A stretch of 53,226 bases of DNA from Rhodospirillales bacterium (lineage in GTDB: Bacteria; Pseudomonadota; Alphaproteobacteria; SP197). The notes beneath the pieces are model-generated. The model ran no database searches, was not told the origin of the DNA, and was given only the letters and a program-made list of their open reading frames with translations. Location: contig JACONG010000017.1 of assembly GCA_014323865.1 (NCBI GenBank), positions 1 through 53,226 on the forward strand. Direction: 5' to 3'. The position numbers and the translations under genes are program-made. Shown here piece by piece: positions 1 to 8,490 of this stretch (positions are counted from its first letter, which is position 1; each line of letters opens with the position of its first letter).

Positions 1-794
1 ATCAGGTCGAGCAGCACATCGCGCGAGAAGACCGCCTTGCCGTCGGGCGGATCGCTGTAGAGCCAGGCAACCCGGTTCTCGCCGGGGATATCGGGGTTTC
101 CGGCCCCGCCATCGCGCCCGCGGTTGAAGGGCAGGAAGCGCGTCTTGCCGTTTCTCAGACGGGTTGTCACGGACAGGTTGTCCTGATCCACCGCAAAATG
201 TGCGATGGCACCGCGTTTGAAGGTCAGCAGCGGTTCGCCGGCGGGGGAGCGGTCTTCCCGATACTGCTTCTCGGCGTGACTGACGTTCTGGTTCGTCAGC
301 AGGTTCTTCACTTCGAGGGTGGCAACCGGAATGCCGTTGACGAAGATCACGAGATCGATGGTGTTCCCGTTCCTCGCCGAATAGCTCACCTGCCGCATGA
401 CGGAGAGGATGTTCGCCTCGTAGCGACGGGTCAGGTCGGGGTTCAGGTTCGACGCGGGTTTGAAGAAGCAGAGCCCGAGCTCGATATTCGGCACCAGTCT
501 GAGGCCCTCGCGCAGCACGACATGGGTCGGATTCCGCTTCCACGCCTTTTCGAGACGTTTCAGAACCTCGGCCTCTGCCTGCGCGGGATAGTGCGCTTCC
601 AGCGCCTTCCATGCGTCGGGTTGCGTGGCCTTCAGAAAGCGAAACAGCAAGCCGGTATCGAGGGCACGGGCGACGTCATAATGGGACGGAGCGCGTTCGA
701 TATATCCCTGATCGGCGGTCAGGCGGGCGACGATATGTTCCTCGAAGACCGCCTCGCGATGAATGTCGGCGGTGGTGTGGGGTTTCTCCGTCAT
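1..794 (-). CDS. hsdR: Type I restriction enzyme R subunit (HsdR), N-terminal part, cut by window edge
   Basis: The visible 264 residues are the N-terminal nuclease domain of a type I restriction motor subunit, which cleaves DNA after ATP-driven translocation. The core PD-(D/E)xK nuclease pattern is readable: an aspartate in NTIDLVIFVNG followed by LEVKN, where the E-x-K pair binds metal. The reading frame runs open to base 1, so the helicase motor and C-terminus lie outside the window. The start ATG at 794 overlaps the stop codon of hsdS (ATGA), as is usual in translationally coupled hsd operons. No disruption is seen in this part. The call is secure for the family; whether the enzyme works depends on the broken hsdM upstream. 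Confidence 0.88.
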   Translation of the reverse strand, partial: MTEKPHTTADIHREAVFEEHIVARLTADQGYIERAPSHYDVARALDTGLLFRFLKATQPDAWKALEAHYPAQAEAEVLKRLEKAWKRNPTHVVLREGLRLVPNIELGLCFFKPASNLNPDLTRRYEANILSVMRQVSYSARNGNTIDLVIFVNGIPVATLEVKNLLTNQNVSHAEKQYREDRSPAGEPLLTFKRGAIAHFAVDQDNLSVTTRLRNGKTRFLPFNRGRDGGAGNPDIPGENRVAWLYSDPPDGKAVFSRDVLLDL

Positions 795-2101
795 GCGCTC
801 GTCTCCTCCTGAGGGGCGTTCATGGGGTCCGTCGGGGGGTGGTCGGGGGTGCCGGGGGTGTCGGATTTGGCAGAGGTCGGCACGTCGATCTGCCCCGTGA
901 CTGCGGCGGTGATCAGGGCGGCGCGACGTTCCCTGAGAAGGTCGATGGAAGCGTCGATCTTCGCCATCAGAAGGTCCAGCCTTGCGGTCTCCCGGTCCAG
1001 AAACCCGGCAATCCGACGCTGGGTCGCGAGGTCGGGGATGAAGAAACGCTTCCGAAGAGTTTCGGAGACCTTCACATATGGTTGCGCCGATCCGCCTTTC
1101 TCCCAGAAGTCTTTCTGGTTTGTCATATAGTGCAGGAACTTCGGCGATGCCTTACTCGTGTCGATGCCGAATGCGGTGGTATTGGCAACCGTGCCCCACT
1201 TGCCGTCAGCGAGGAACGTCTTACCGCACTGCGCGCCGACTGCACTCAACACAATCGCAGGTCCATCATAGTCGTAGTAGGGCAACCAAACGTCCTGTCC
1301 TGATGCGCTGTAACCCGGAAACAAGTCATCTGCCTGTTCCAGTTCGACTGTGTTTTTGATTGTCGAACTCGTCGCGAGAGGGCGTATGAGATAACCGACT
1401 TTCGGGAACGTCACCCGACCCCCTCCCGCAGCAGAGGGGCGGGCGGCGGTTTTGGCGACGACGGGTTGACCCGATGCAGGATCGAGACCGCCTGTGACCG
1501 CTGCGGCGATCAGCGCGGATCGTTTCTCCCCCAGAAGCTCCAGCATCCCCCGCTTTTTCCCGATCAGCAGGTCCAGTCTTGCAGTCTCCCGGTCCAGAAA
1601 CCCGGCAATCCGGCGCTGGGTCGCGAGGGCGGGGCAATACACCCAGTCATTCGGGAAGTCAGCAAACTTCACAGACTGACGAACGCCGCCGCCGAGTGAG
1701 TAGTAGTGCTTTGCCAGATCAAGTGCGAGCAGTGAGTAGAACCAGAAACGAGGATCGTTATCGCGCTGAACCTCGACCGCATCATATGCCGAAGTGATAA
1801 TACCGCGCTGGGTCACGAGACCTTGCCGCAAACTCCGCTTGTCGTTTTGAAGATCGGTCAGTCGCAGAACGATGTTGCCGGGTTCGACGATCTGATACCC
1901 CTCGAAGTTCTCGGGCAGTAGACCGTCGGCGGTTTCAATACTCTTCTGAATGATCCGACCGTAACTCAGCGACAGAAGGTTGTCTTCCTTCATGCCCTTG
2001 TTCTTGTTGCCGCGACGGACACGGAACACCTGATGCAGTTTGTCCAACTGCCAGTCTTCAGGTCTCGCTGCAGCGTGGACGCGTTGTTGGAGTGTGATCA
2101 C
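791..2101 (-). CDS. hsdS: Type I restriction-modification specificity subunit (HsdS)
   Basis: This 436-residue DNA-recognition subunit selects the target sequence for the methylase and restriction complexes. It has the expected two-fold design: two variable target-recognition regions, each followed by a conserved helical spacer. The two spacers are near copies (ATQRRIAGFLDRETARLDLL at about residues 160 and 365, each followed by a helix ending ALIxAAVTG), which is the internal repeat typical of complete HsdS proteins. The start codon overlaps the hsdM stop by 4 bp and the stop codon overlaps the hsdR start, so the order is hsdM-hsdS-hsdR in one transcript. The tail after the second spacer is proline and threonine rich. 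Length is normal for the family. Confidence 0.9.
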   Translation of the reverse strand: MITLQQRVHAAARPEDWQLDKLHQVFRVRRGNKNKGMKEDNLLSLSYGRIIQKSIETADGLLPENFEGYQIVEPGNIVLRLTDLQNDKRSLRQGLVTQRGIITSAYDAVEVQRDNDPRFWFYSLLALDLAKHYYSLGGGVRQSVKFADFPNDWVYCPALATQRRIAGFLDRETARLDLLIGKKRGMLELLGEKRSALIAAAVTGGLDPASGQPVVAKTAARPSAAGGGRVTFPKVGYLIRPLATSSTIKNTVELEQADDLFPGYSASGQDVWLPYYDYDGPAIVLSAVGAQCGKTFLADGKWGTVANTTAFGIDTSKASPKFLHYMTNQKDFWEKGGSAQPYVKVSETLRKRFFIPDLATQRRIAGFLDRETARLDLLMAKIDASIDLLRERRAALITAAVTGQIDVPTSAKSDTPGTPDHPPTDPMNAPQEETSA

Positions 2102-4176
2102 CCGACCCCCTCCCCCAGAAGCCCGGCAATCTCGGCTTCCAGTGCCTTCAATGCGGCGTCGATCTCCTCAAGCGGGCGGGGCGGGGTGTATCTGTAGAAG
2201 TAGCGGTTAAAGTTGATCTCATAGCCGACACGCCCGACGCCGCCGTCCTTCGGGTCGGTGTGGGTCTCATCGACCCAGGCATCGGGGACGAAGGGCAGAA
2301 CCTCGCGCTGCATATAGTCGCGCCAGTCCTCGTTCAGGGGCACCCGCTCATGATCGCGCAGGTCGGGGTCGGGTTCGGGATTGCCGTTCCTGTCGGTGCA
2401 GGGCGGGGCGTCGTCGTCGGGTTCGGACAGGGCGGCGAGGATTGCTTTCCTGAGCGGCGCGCCGATCTTCTGCAAACCTGCGCCACGGAGGGCGGCGGAA
2501 AGCGCCTTGTCGAAGGCGTTGCGGTCGCGCCAGCGCTCGCCGGCGGGCAGGCCATGTTGCAAGGCCTCCAGAATGCGGGCCCGGTCGGCGTCGTCGCGGG
2601 CCTGGAAGGGTTTGGCCTCGCGCAGGGTCGCCAACGCCTCAGGCGTGACGGCGAAGGCGCGTTTGAGCGGGCGTTCGACGCGGATTTCGCGATAGCCGAA
2701 GTCGGTCGTGGCGACGATCCTGGACAGGTCGCGCAGGTCGTCAGAGCCCTGGGCGTCATCGTCCCGGACGTCGTCGCGCAGGGCGTCAGAGCCCAGCATG
2801 TCCCTGTAGATGCGGAGGATGTCGGCGCAGGCTTCGAGCGGGATTTCGCGGCGTTTGGAGCCGAGGGACTTGCGCAGGGGCTTCCAGAACCGTTCGCCGC
2901 TGGCGTCGATCAGCTGCACCCTGTCGCGCCGGGCGGGGGCCTTGCGGTTGGTGAGCAGCCAGACAAAGGTCTGGATGCCGGTGTTGTAGAAGAGATCGGT
3001 GGGCAGGGCGACGATTGCCTCGACCCAGTCGTTTTCGAGCATCCAGCGGCGGATCTCGCTCTCGCCCGATCCGGCAGCGCCGGTGAAGAGCGGCGATCCG
3101 TTCATGACGATGCCGATGCGCGAGCCCTGTTCGTCGTCGCGCATTCTGGCAATCATGTGCTGGAGGAAGAGCAACTGGCCATCGGAGATGCGCGGCAGGC
3201 CTGCGCCGAAGCGGCCGGACATGCCGTCGTTCTCGGCCTCGGCCCTGATCGGGTCGGCGTATTTCTTCCAGTCCACGCCGTAGGGCGGGTTGGACAGCAT
3301 GTAGTGGAAGCGTCCGGTCGGGTGGGCGTCGCGGGTCAGGGTGTTGCCGAAGGCGATGTTCTCCGGGTCGTGGCCGGTCACCAGCATGTCGGATTTGCAG
3401 ATCGCGAAGGATTCGGGGTTGAGTTCCTGGCCGAAGAGTTCGACGCGGATGTCGGGGTTCTGCGCCTTCATCTCCATCTCGGCGATGGACAACATGCCGC
3501 CGGTGCCGGCGGCGGGATCGTATATCCGGCGAATGACGCCCGATCCTCTGAGCGCGTCCGTGTCGTTGGCCAGCAGCAGCGCGACGATGAGGCGGATGAC
3601 CTCGCGCGGGGTGTAGTGTTCGCCCGCCGTCTCGTTCGAGATTTCCGAGAAGCGGCGGATGAGGTCCTCGAACAGATGGCCCATCGCAAGGTTCGGGACG
3701 GTATCGGGGTTGAGGTCGATGCGGCTGAAGGCGTCGAAGACCTGCCAGAGCAGGCCGGCGTCGTCGAGGCGCTTGAGCTGGGTGGGGAACTGGAACTTCT
3801 CGTGGAAGATATCGCGGATGTTGTCGGAGAATCCGGCGATGTAATCGGTCAGGTTGTCGTGGATGTTCTCCGCGTCCTGCTGCCTGAGCGTGGCGAAGGT
3901 GAAGCGGGACAGGTTGTAGAGACCGATGCCCTACCCGGCGGCCTGCCCGGCGGCCTGAAGAAGCGCGATGTCGCGTGCCCGGTCGTCCAGGTGGGCGGGA
4001 AGGGTTTTCGCCATCGCCAGAACGGCGGGTTTGGTCGGCTCAAGGAGGACGTCGAGACGACGCAGCACGACGAACGGCAGGATGACCTTGCCATACTCGG
4101 ACTGCTTGAAGTCGCCGCGAAGACGCTCGGCGATGGACCAGACGAACGCGCCGAGCGATTTGATGTCTGTGCTCAT
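2098..4176 (-). pseudogene. hsdM: Type I DNA methyltransferase subunit HsdM with an in-frame amber codon
   Basis: Read as one frame from the ATG at 4176, this is a 692-codon adenine methyltransferase of a type I system, interrupted by TAG at 3933-3931 (about codon 82). The first part (MSTDIKSLGAFVWSIAERLR...) is the HsdM N-terminal helical domain. After the stop the same frame continues with LYNLSRFTFATL, the SAM-binding motif DPAAGTGGM (near 3510) and the catalytic NPPYG (near 3290). No frameshift is needed, so a single nonsense codon separates the halves. Just upstream of it is a 12-bp tandem duplication. A shorter protein from an internal ATG at 3684 would keep the catalytic core but lose about 164 residues. 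The methylase is probably off or truncated unless the amber codon is read through or is an assembly error. Confidence 0.8.
3934..3957. repeat. 12-bp tandem duplication inside hsdM next to the amber codon
   Basis: CCCGGCGGCCTG occurs twice head to tail and ends directly against the CTA (TAG on the minus strand) at 3931-3933. In the protein it reads AAGQAAG followed by stop, where HsdM relatives usually have a shorter AAGQ-x-FYN stretch. The in-frame duplication looks like slipped-strand mispairing and marks this spot as locally unstable. Confidence 0.75.
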
Positions 4177-4502
4177 GTCGATGTCGGTGCCTGTTGCCTG
4201 TGGGTGTCGGGGATTGAGGTCGAGGGGGATGGGCGGCGGCGGTGGGCGCTGGCGGCGGTGGGGCGGTGGGGCGGTGGGGCGGTGGGGATGCGCACGAGGC
4301 CGCGCGCATGATACCGCCTGTTCGGGCAAAAGAAAGCGGCGGGCATGGTGCGGCGGGTATGGTGGGCTGGGCACCGTCAGTAAAGCCGGGCTTGACGGGA
4401 TGGGGGAGGTGGACATAATGGCGTGTCAACCAACCTGTAGCGCCTCCACGTCGAAAGCGGGCCTGGCGGGCGTTTCGGGAACCAACCATAGACGGGATTG
4501 CA

Positions 4503-4823
4503 ATGGCCGATGAAACCCGGTTACCGCCTGAGCAAGTCAGCACCACCAAGGACGCAACAGGACATCAAGCGGTTCAGATGCTGGCGATTCCGACATTCTA
4601 CTTCAACGGGATCGAGATCGGATCTTCGCTGTCTGATATCAGCGTACTTCTGATGACTGACGGGCAACCCCTGGCCAAGTTGCACATGTCGTTCACAACG
4701 GCAAAAACCATGGCTGAGAACCTCGGCGCGGGCATGGCCGAGTTCGAAAAGGTCACCGGTCATTCGATCATGACGATGGGGGAGGTGGAAACCAGGTTGA
4801 AGGCTGCCCAGGAGACGTCATGA
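4503..4823 (+). CDS. Small protein, DUF3467-like in appearance
   Basis: This 106-residue soluble protein has no signal peptide or membrane segment. Its middle (FYFNGIEIGSSLSDISVLL, then LAKLHMSFTTAKTMAENL) resembles the short DUF3467-type beta-rich proteins, which have no defined molecular role; the match is from memory and tentative. The stop codon overlaps the next start by 4 bp (ATGA at 4820), so it is coupled to the following gene. Both lie divergently from the hsd operon, between the real hsdM promoter region and its duplicated 5' end. It is probably a real gene because the overlap and codon pattern are coherent. Confidence 0.6.
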   Translation: MADETRLPPEQVSTTKDATGHQAVQMLAIPTFYFNGIEIGSSLSDISVLLMTDGQPLAKLHMSFTTAKTMAENLGAGMAEFEKVTGHSIMTMGEVETRLKAAQETS

Positions 4824-5494
4824 ACTGGACACGTTACGTCTCGCCGTCCGGGCAGATCGTCAAGATCACCCATGCGAACGACCCTGTTGCGAGCCGCATA
4901 CTCTCTTTCAGAGAGTTGCCCGAAGGATGGCACTATGGTGTTGGGCGGGGCGCTGTTGCCCTCGCCGTTGACAATGCGCTTGCCGTCAACTCCCTCATCA
5001 GGACAATGGGCGCGACAGACGTTGAAGTGTTCCCGGAGACTGAAGGCGGCATACTTGTTGCCGGTTACAATGGTGAAGAGTGTGTCGAGGTTCTTTGTCG
5101 TGCGGACGGAAGACTTGAGTTCGTCTACGACATTGCCGACGAGGTTGTCAGCGAGAACCCTGACATCCTGTTCGATGATCTGGTCAAATTTCTGCGGGGG
5201 ACGGCGTGGCGGTCGAAGAGGTCATCCGGTTACTTCATCCGCTGCATTACAGCAGGCGCGAGCACCGGTTCACAAGTGTCGCATTCAGGAATTCCTCCAA
5301 TAACGGGGGAATTTCTGTCTTCGAATCTGCCTGTGCGATCGCCAGGAGTGGCAACGAATGCAATCATGTTCGACAGTATTACGCCAACGTGGCAGGGGAG
5401 CCTCCTGTTCTCTGGCGAATTGACCCCAGGGACCTGCCGGGCCAATGCGAATTGGAGAAACAACGTTCCGCCACCGGAGACGATTGCCACATGA
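4820..5494 (+). CDS. Unknown protein, C-terminus doubtful (likely frameshift near 5195)
   Basis: The frame opens at an ATG coupled to the gene before it and runs 224 codons. The first 125 or so residues (to LVKFLRGT) look like a normal folded protein with balanced composition. The last 95 residues have the irregular composition of an out-of-frame translation, and they overlap the next gene for 289 bp, which is far too much for two real genes. Adding one G to the run of five at about 5196-5200 would join the good N-terminal part directly to the following frame (LRGDGVAVEEVIRLL). So either the true gene ends close to 5200 or the two frames are one gene broken by a 1-base deletion. I do not recognise the family. 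Confidence 0.5.
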   Translation: MNWTRYVSPSGQIVKITHANDPVASRILSFRELPEGWHYGVGRGAVALAVDNALAVNSLIRTMGATDVEVFPETEGGILVAGYNGEECVEVLCRADGRLEFVYDIADEVVSENPDILFDDLVKFLRGTAWRSKRSSGYFIRCITAGASTGSQVSHSGIPPITGEFLSSNLPVRSPGVATNAIMFDSITPTWQGSLLFSGELTPGTCRANANWRNNVPPPETIAT

Positions 5495-5634
5495 ACATCT
5501 TCGGCCTTCCCGACCGGGAATGCCGAAGGATGATCATGGCCAAAGGCGTAGATGGTCTGGAAACGTGTGACGGTGGCGCTTTGCGCCCGTTGACGCCCGA
5601 GGATATCTCCCGCTTCCCAGACAACACTGCCTGA
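5206..5634 (+). CDS. Unknown protein of about 142 residues, possibly the C-terminal half of the preceding gene
   Basis: It is read from GTG at 5206 and gives a protein with several cysteine and arginine residues (HYSRREHRF, CHMNIFGLPDRECRRM) and no membrane segment. Its composition is protein-like, unlike the overlapping frame. No good ribosome binding site precedes the GTG, which favours the idea that this is the downstream half of a frameshifted gene starting at 4820. No family was recognised. It ends about 110 bp before the duplicated hsdM fragment. Confidence 0.5.
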   Translation: MAVEEVIRLLHPLHYSRREHRFTSVAFRNSSNNGGISVFESACAIARSGNECNHVRQYYANVAGEPPVLWRIDPRDLPGQCELEKQRSATGDDCHMNIFGLPDRECRRMIMAKGVDGLETCDGGALRPLTPEDISRFPDNTA

Positions 5635-5747
5635 CGCCAGGCACACCACCTCGCCAACGGGCGGTTCTGCGGGGCGGTTCTGCGGAGCCGTCCCTTTTTC
5701 ATTTGTGGCCGTCTACACGGACAAATGATTGCAACGGGAGGCGGCGC

Positions 5748-5945
5748 TTGGGTGGGCGGGAAGGGTTTCGCCATCTCCCGAACGGCGGGTCTGGTCGGCT
5801 CAAGGATGCCGTCGAGACGACGCAGCACGACGAACGGCAGGATGACCTTGCCATACCCGGGCTGCTTGAAGTCGCCGCGAAGACGTTCGGCGATGGACCA
5901 GACGAACGCGCCGAGCGATTTGATGTCTGTGCTCATGTCGATGTC
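5748..5945 (-). pseudogene. Duplicated 5' end of hsdM (about 60 codons)
   Basis: Bases 5748-5945 repeat 3988-4185 (the hsdM start) with a modest number of substitutions. Read from ATG 5936 the copy begins MSTDIKSLGAFVWSIAERLR and continues to AKPFPPTQ, then leaves the HsdM sequence and runs into unrelated DNA. It carries its own start codon and part of the upstream DNA, but no catalytic domain. It lacks the amber codon region, because the similarity stops just short of it. It is a remnant either of an older hsdM copy or of a duplication made when the cargo at 4.4-5.7 kb was inserted. Confidence 0.8.
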
Positions 5946-6032
5946 TGTGGCGGTTGCCTGTGGATGTCGGGGATTGAGGTCGAGGGGGATGGGTGGCGGG
6001 GCGGTGGCGTGTTGGCGGTGGGGCGGCGGCCG

Positions 6033-6242
6033 TCAGGCCTCGTCGTCACGCGGCGGTTCGAGACCGAACCAGCCCACGATGTCGGCACCGAGAAGCAGGA
6101 GCACCGTGGCAAGGGCCATCGCGACAACAGCCCAGAGAAGCGTTCGCTCGGTCCTCACAAGGCCGGACTCGTTCCGGCAAAGATCGGAGATCGCAGAGAT
6201 CGCACGGGTGGCGCAGGTGGCGCGCTTCGCGAGGGAAAACAT
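6033..6242 (-). CDS. Small single-pass membrane protein
   Basis: This 69-residue protein starts at ATG 6242 behind a GGAGA ribosome binding site seven bases upstream. A hydrophobic segment (LLWAVVAMALATVLLLLG, about residues 36-55) predicts one transmembrane helix with a short acidic tail. The cysteines before it (CATRA, DLCRN) are unusual. It lies inside DNA that splits the two parts of the duplicated hsdM upstream region (4283-4338 is matched at 6311-6366), so it looks like inserted material. Function unknown. Confidence 0.5.
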   Translation of the reverse strand: MFSLAKRATCATRAISAISDLCRNESGLVRTERTLLWAVVAMALATVLLLLGADIVGWFGLEPPRDDEA

Positions 6243-6310
6243 GAACGTCTCCGTCTGGTCGGCAACCAAGGGATTCAGTAAGACCGGGGGCAAGACCGGG
6301 GCGGCAGCGC

Positions 6311-6366
6311 ACCGCGGATGCGCACGAGGCCGTGCCCATGATACCGCCTGTTCGGGCAAAAGAAAG
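6311..6366. repeat. Direct repeat of the DNA upstream of hsdM
   Basis: About 56 bp here (ggatgcgcacgaggc through gcaaaagaaagcggcg) match 4283-4338 upstream of hsdM with only a few differences. In the hsdM copy this block lies about 100 bp from the start codon; here it lies about 375 bp from the duplicated start, separated by the small membrane gene. On the minus strand the block contains TATCAT, a fair -10 box, so it may be the hsd promoter. Confidence 0.65.
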
Positions 6367-6526
6367 CGGCGCGTCCCCGGCGCGCGGACGACGGGTTCAG
6401 CCGGAAGCGGGCATGGCGCGCCGGAGGTGTGCATTTTTTTCTTGACATCTGTAATCCTGACTGACAAGGTGACTGTCGGGGCCTGCGACAGAGGCGTTGA
6501 AAACGGGTCCCGGCAGGGAGATTGAG

Positions 6527-6937
6527 ATGCGCAAATTGACTCTGGTCCCTCGTGTTCTTCGTGTGTTGGGCTTCACCAGGCGAGGTCGTGGCGGGTTGCG
6601 TGCCGAACTGTCGGTTGTCGGGCACGGAGGAGCAGGCACAAGCGCTTCTCGGCGCGTCTTTGCCGCATCCCTGGCCATGGCTTTGGGTTTGGCGTTCTCT
6701 TTCGCGGCGCTTGCGCAAGAGGCCATGCCCAACGGGCAAGAGCACGATACCACCGGGATTGAGCCGCCTATGGATCAAGAAGAGAATCAAGAGATAACTG
6801 ACTTCGACCACCTGCTAAATGACGTCCCGATGATAAGTGATGTCCCGGCGCAAGGCGATTCATGGATGTGGGAACAACTATCGCCTGACCATCCGTGCCA
6901 TTGGGACCCCCCTCCCCCCCATTGCACCTACGAATAG
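6527..6937 (+). CDS. Small exported protein, unknown function
   Basis: The ATG at 6527 has GGGAG six bases upstream. The 136-residue product has a basic N-terminal stretch and then a hydrophobic export segment (ASLAMALGLAFSFAALAQ, ending near residue 62) that reads like a Sec signal peptide cleaved at ALA-Q. The mature part is about 75 residues, acidic, with tryptophan and histidine near the end (HPCHWDPPPPHC). The N-terminal extension before the signal is longer than usual, so the real start may lie further in. No family was recognised. Confidence 0.5.
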   Translation: MRKLTLVPRVLRVLGFTRRGRGGLRAELSVVGHGGAGTSASRRVFAASLAMALGLAFSFAALAQEAMPNGQEHDTTGIEPPMDQEENQEITDFDHLLNDVPMISDVPAQGDSWMWEQLSPDHPCHWDPPPPHCTYE

Positions 6938-6971
6938 CGGATTTCCGCAAAACTGACATGGCGGTCATCGA

Positions 6972-7580
6972 ATGAGCGAACCAACTTGGAAATCAGTATC
7001 CGACACATTGAGGGGCTGGCTCACCTTCATCGGTTTCGCGTTCGTCAGCATCCTCGGGTATTGGGAATACCAGACGAAAGTCGATCAGTGGAAGATTGAA
7101 CAAGCGCTTTCCTTCGCTGAGCGGTCCGGTCCCCCCAATGTTATAGAAGCGCGGAGGTACATCTCAAACGTCTGGCGCTATGAGAAAAGCGATTTAAGGA
7201 GAATCAACGAGGAGATTGGTGGCCGTGGTTACGGCAATCGTCTTCACGAGATCGTCGAGGGTGACATCAACTTGGAGTTGGACCTTTTCGTTGTGTTTAG
7301 CTTCTATAATGAGGTCATCATCTGCGTGGCCAACGACATTTGCTCAGGTGACATTGCGACCGCGTTGCTGGGTGAGCAAATCCAGGTCTTTTGGTACAGA
7401 TGGGAACCCTTTTTTGATGAATACGCAGAAAAAATAGAGGATGAACGCTTCTTGTGCGGGATTCGCCATTTTGTCCGGTTTTTCAGTGATTATCAGAAAC
7501 AAACCGATGCCGAAAAACGAATGATTCTGCTGGAAACCTGGCAAACTGAGGCGGCAACCAACCAGACTTGCCCGGTTTGA
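6972..7580 (+). CDS. Membrane-anchored protein, DUF4760-like
   Basis: The 202-residue protein has one N-terminal hydrophobic segment (WLTFIGFAFVSILGYWEY, about residues 16-34) followed by a soluble helical domain. Motifs include NVIEARRYISNVWR, a hydrophobic LDLFVVFSFYNEVIICV stretch and FWYRWEPFF. These features resemble the DUF4760 type of small membrane-tethered helical proteins common among mobile and defence-linked genes. That similarity is from memory, not a search. It is probably an independent gene lying just after the small exported protein on the same strand. Confidence 0.55.
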   Translation: MSEPTWKSVSDTLRGWLTFIGFAFVSILGYWEYQTKVDQWKIEQALSFAERSGPPNVIEARRYISNVWRYEKSDLRRINEEIGGRGYGNRLHEIVEGDINLELDLFVVFSFYNEVIICVANDICSGDIATALLGEQIQVFWYRWEPFFDEYAEKIEDERFLCGIRHFVRFFSDYQKQTDAEKRMILLETWQTEAATNQTCPV

Positions 7581-8490
7581 ACGACGCCGATAGTCTCTGC
7601 GCCGAAGGCGGAGTGATCGTCATTCCTGATGTTGCGGGCCTTTTCAACGAAGGCCGATGATCAGGCCTATAACGTCTCGCGCCAAGGCAAGCATAGACCG
7701 GCAGCCTGCTGCCTCGCTCCGCCAGTGACTCCCTCTCCCGGTTCGGGACGGTCCACCGCCCCAGCGCCGTGCTCTCGGGGCTGGGGCTCGTGTCGCTGCA
7801 TTCCCGACCGGGTGCTGCTGCCCGCGGGCGGAAGCGAGGCGCGCGGCGGCCAGGTCGGGCGGGACCTCGCGGGGGCCGGGGCGATGTGCGGCTTTGGGGG
7901 CTGGAGGCTCGCGTTCAACAGGCGCTCGACGTGGGCGGGGTTATCGGGAATGAGCAGGTGCATCCCCCGGAAACATTGATCCCGACGACGATCCGGAGAC
8001 GGCCAACCCACTCCTTGCGCCGGGCAGCCATGTCGTTCAGCGTATGATCCGGGACGAACGCGACGCTTTCGGGATCCAAGGCAACCGGCCGCCTGGGAAC
8101 ATCGCTGCCATCGGGAAGCGGGGCGGGGCAAGACGTGACCCCGCTCACGTTTCGCCATGGAGGGCCCTGAACGACCTGCCCGCACCTGTGGGGTGGGGTT
8201 GTGCGGCGGTCGCGTCGCATGGCCCCCGTCGAATGGTTCACCCCCTGTTCCATTCAATCGCAATCGTCAATCTCAATCGCAGTCCCGGGCGTGTTCGCGG
8301 TCAGGCCGTGTCTCGTGCAGGTGGCAGGGGCTGCCGGGGCCGGGGACCATGCGGCTTGGGATATCCGGCGGGGGGCATTCGGCGGGGGACGATGGTGCCT
8401 GCCGGGCAGCAGTGGGATATGCTGGACGGTCAGGAGGGCGGGATGGCAAAGAGTGCGGGATAATGATGACAACCGGGGGAGGGCAGAGCG
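7581..8490. other. Gene-poor stretch, possibly holding a decayed minus-strand gene
   Basis: No convincing complete gene is present in these 910 bases. On the minus strand around 8160-7880, two overlapping frames can be joined by one frameshift near 7975 to give protein-like sequence: LDPESVAFVPDHTLNDMAAR, then RLRIVVGINVSGG, continuing with MHLLIPDNPAHVERLLNA. That suggests a broken gene, but I do not recognise it. The rest is GC-rich low-information sequence. Confidence 0.35.

Noticed and set aside
2260-4311. A 683-codon plus-strand frame
   Set aside because: Antisense to hsdM; the high GC third position leaves the opposite frame open. No protein motif is present.
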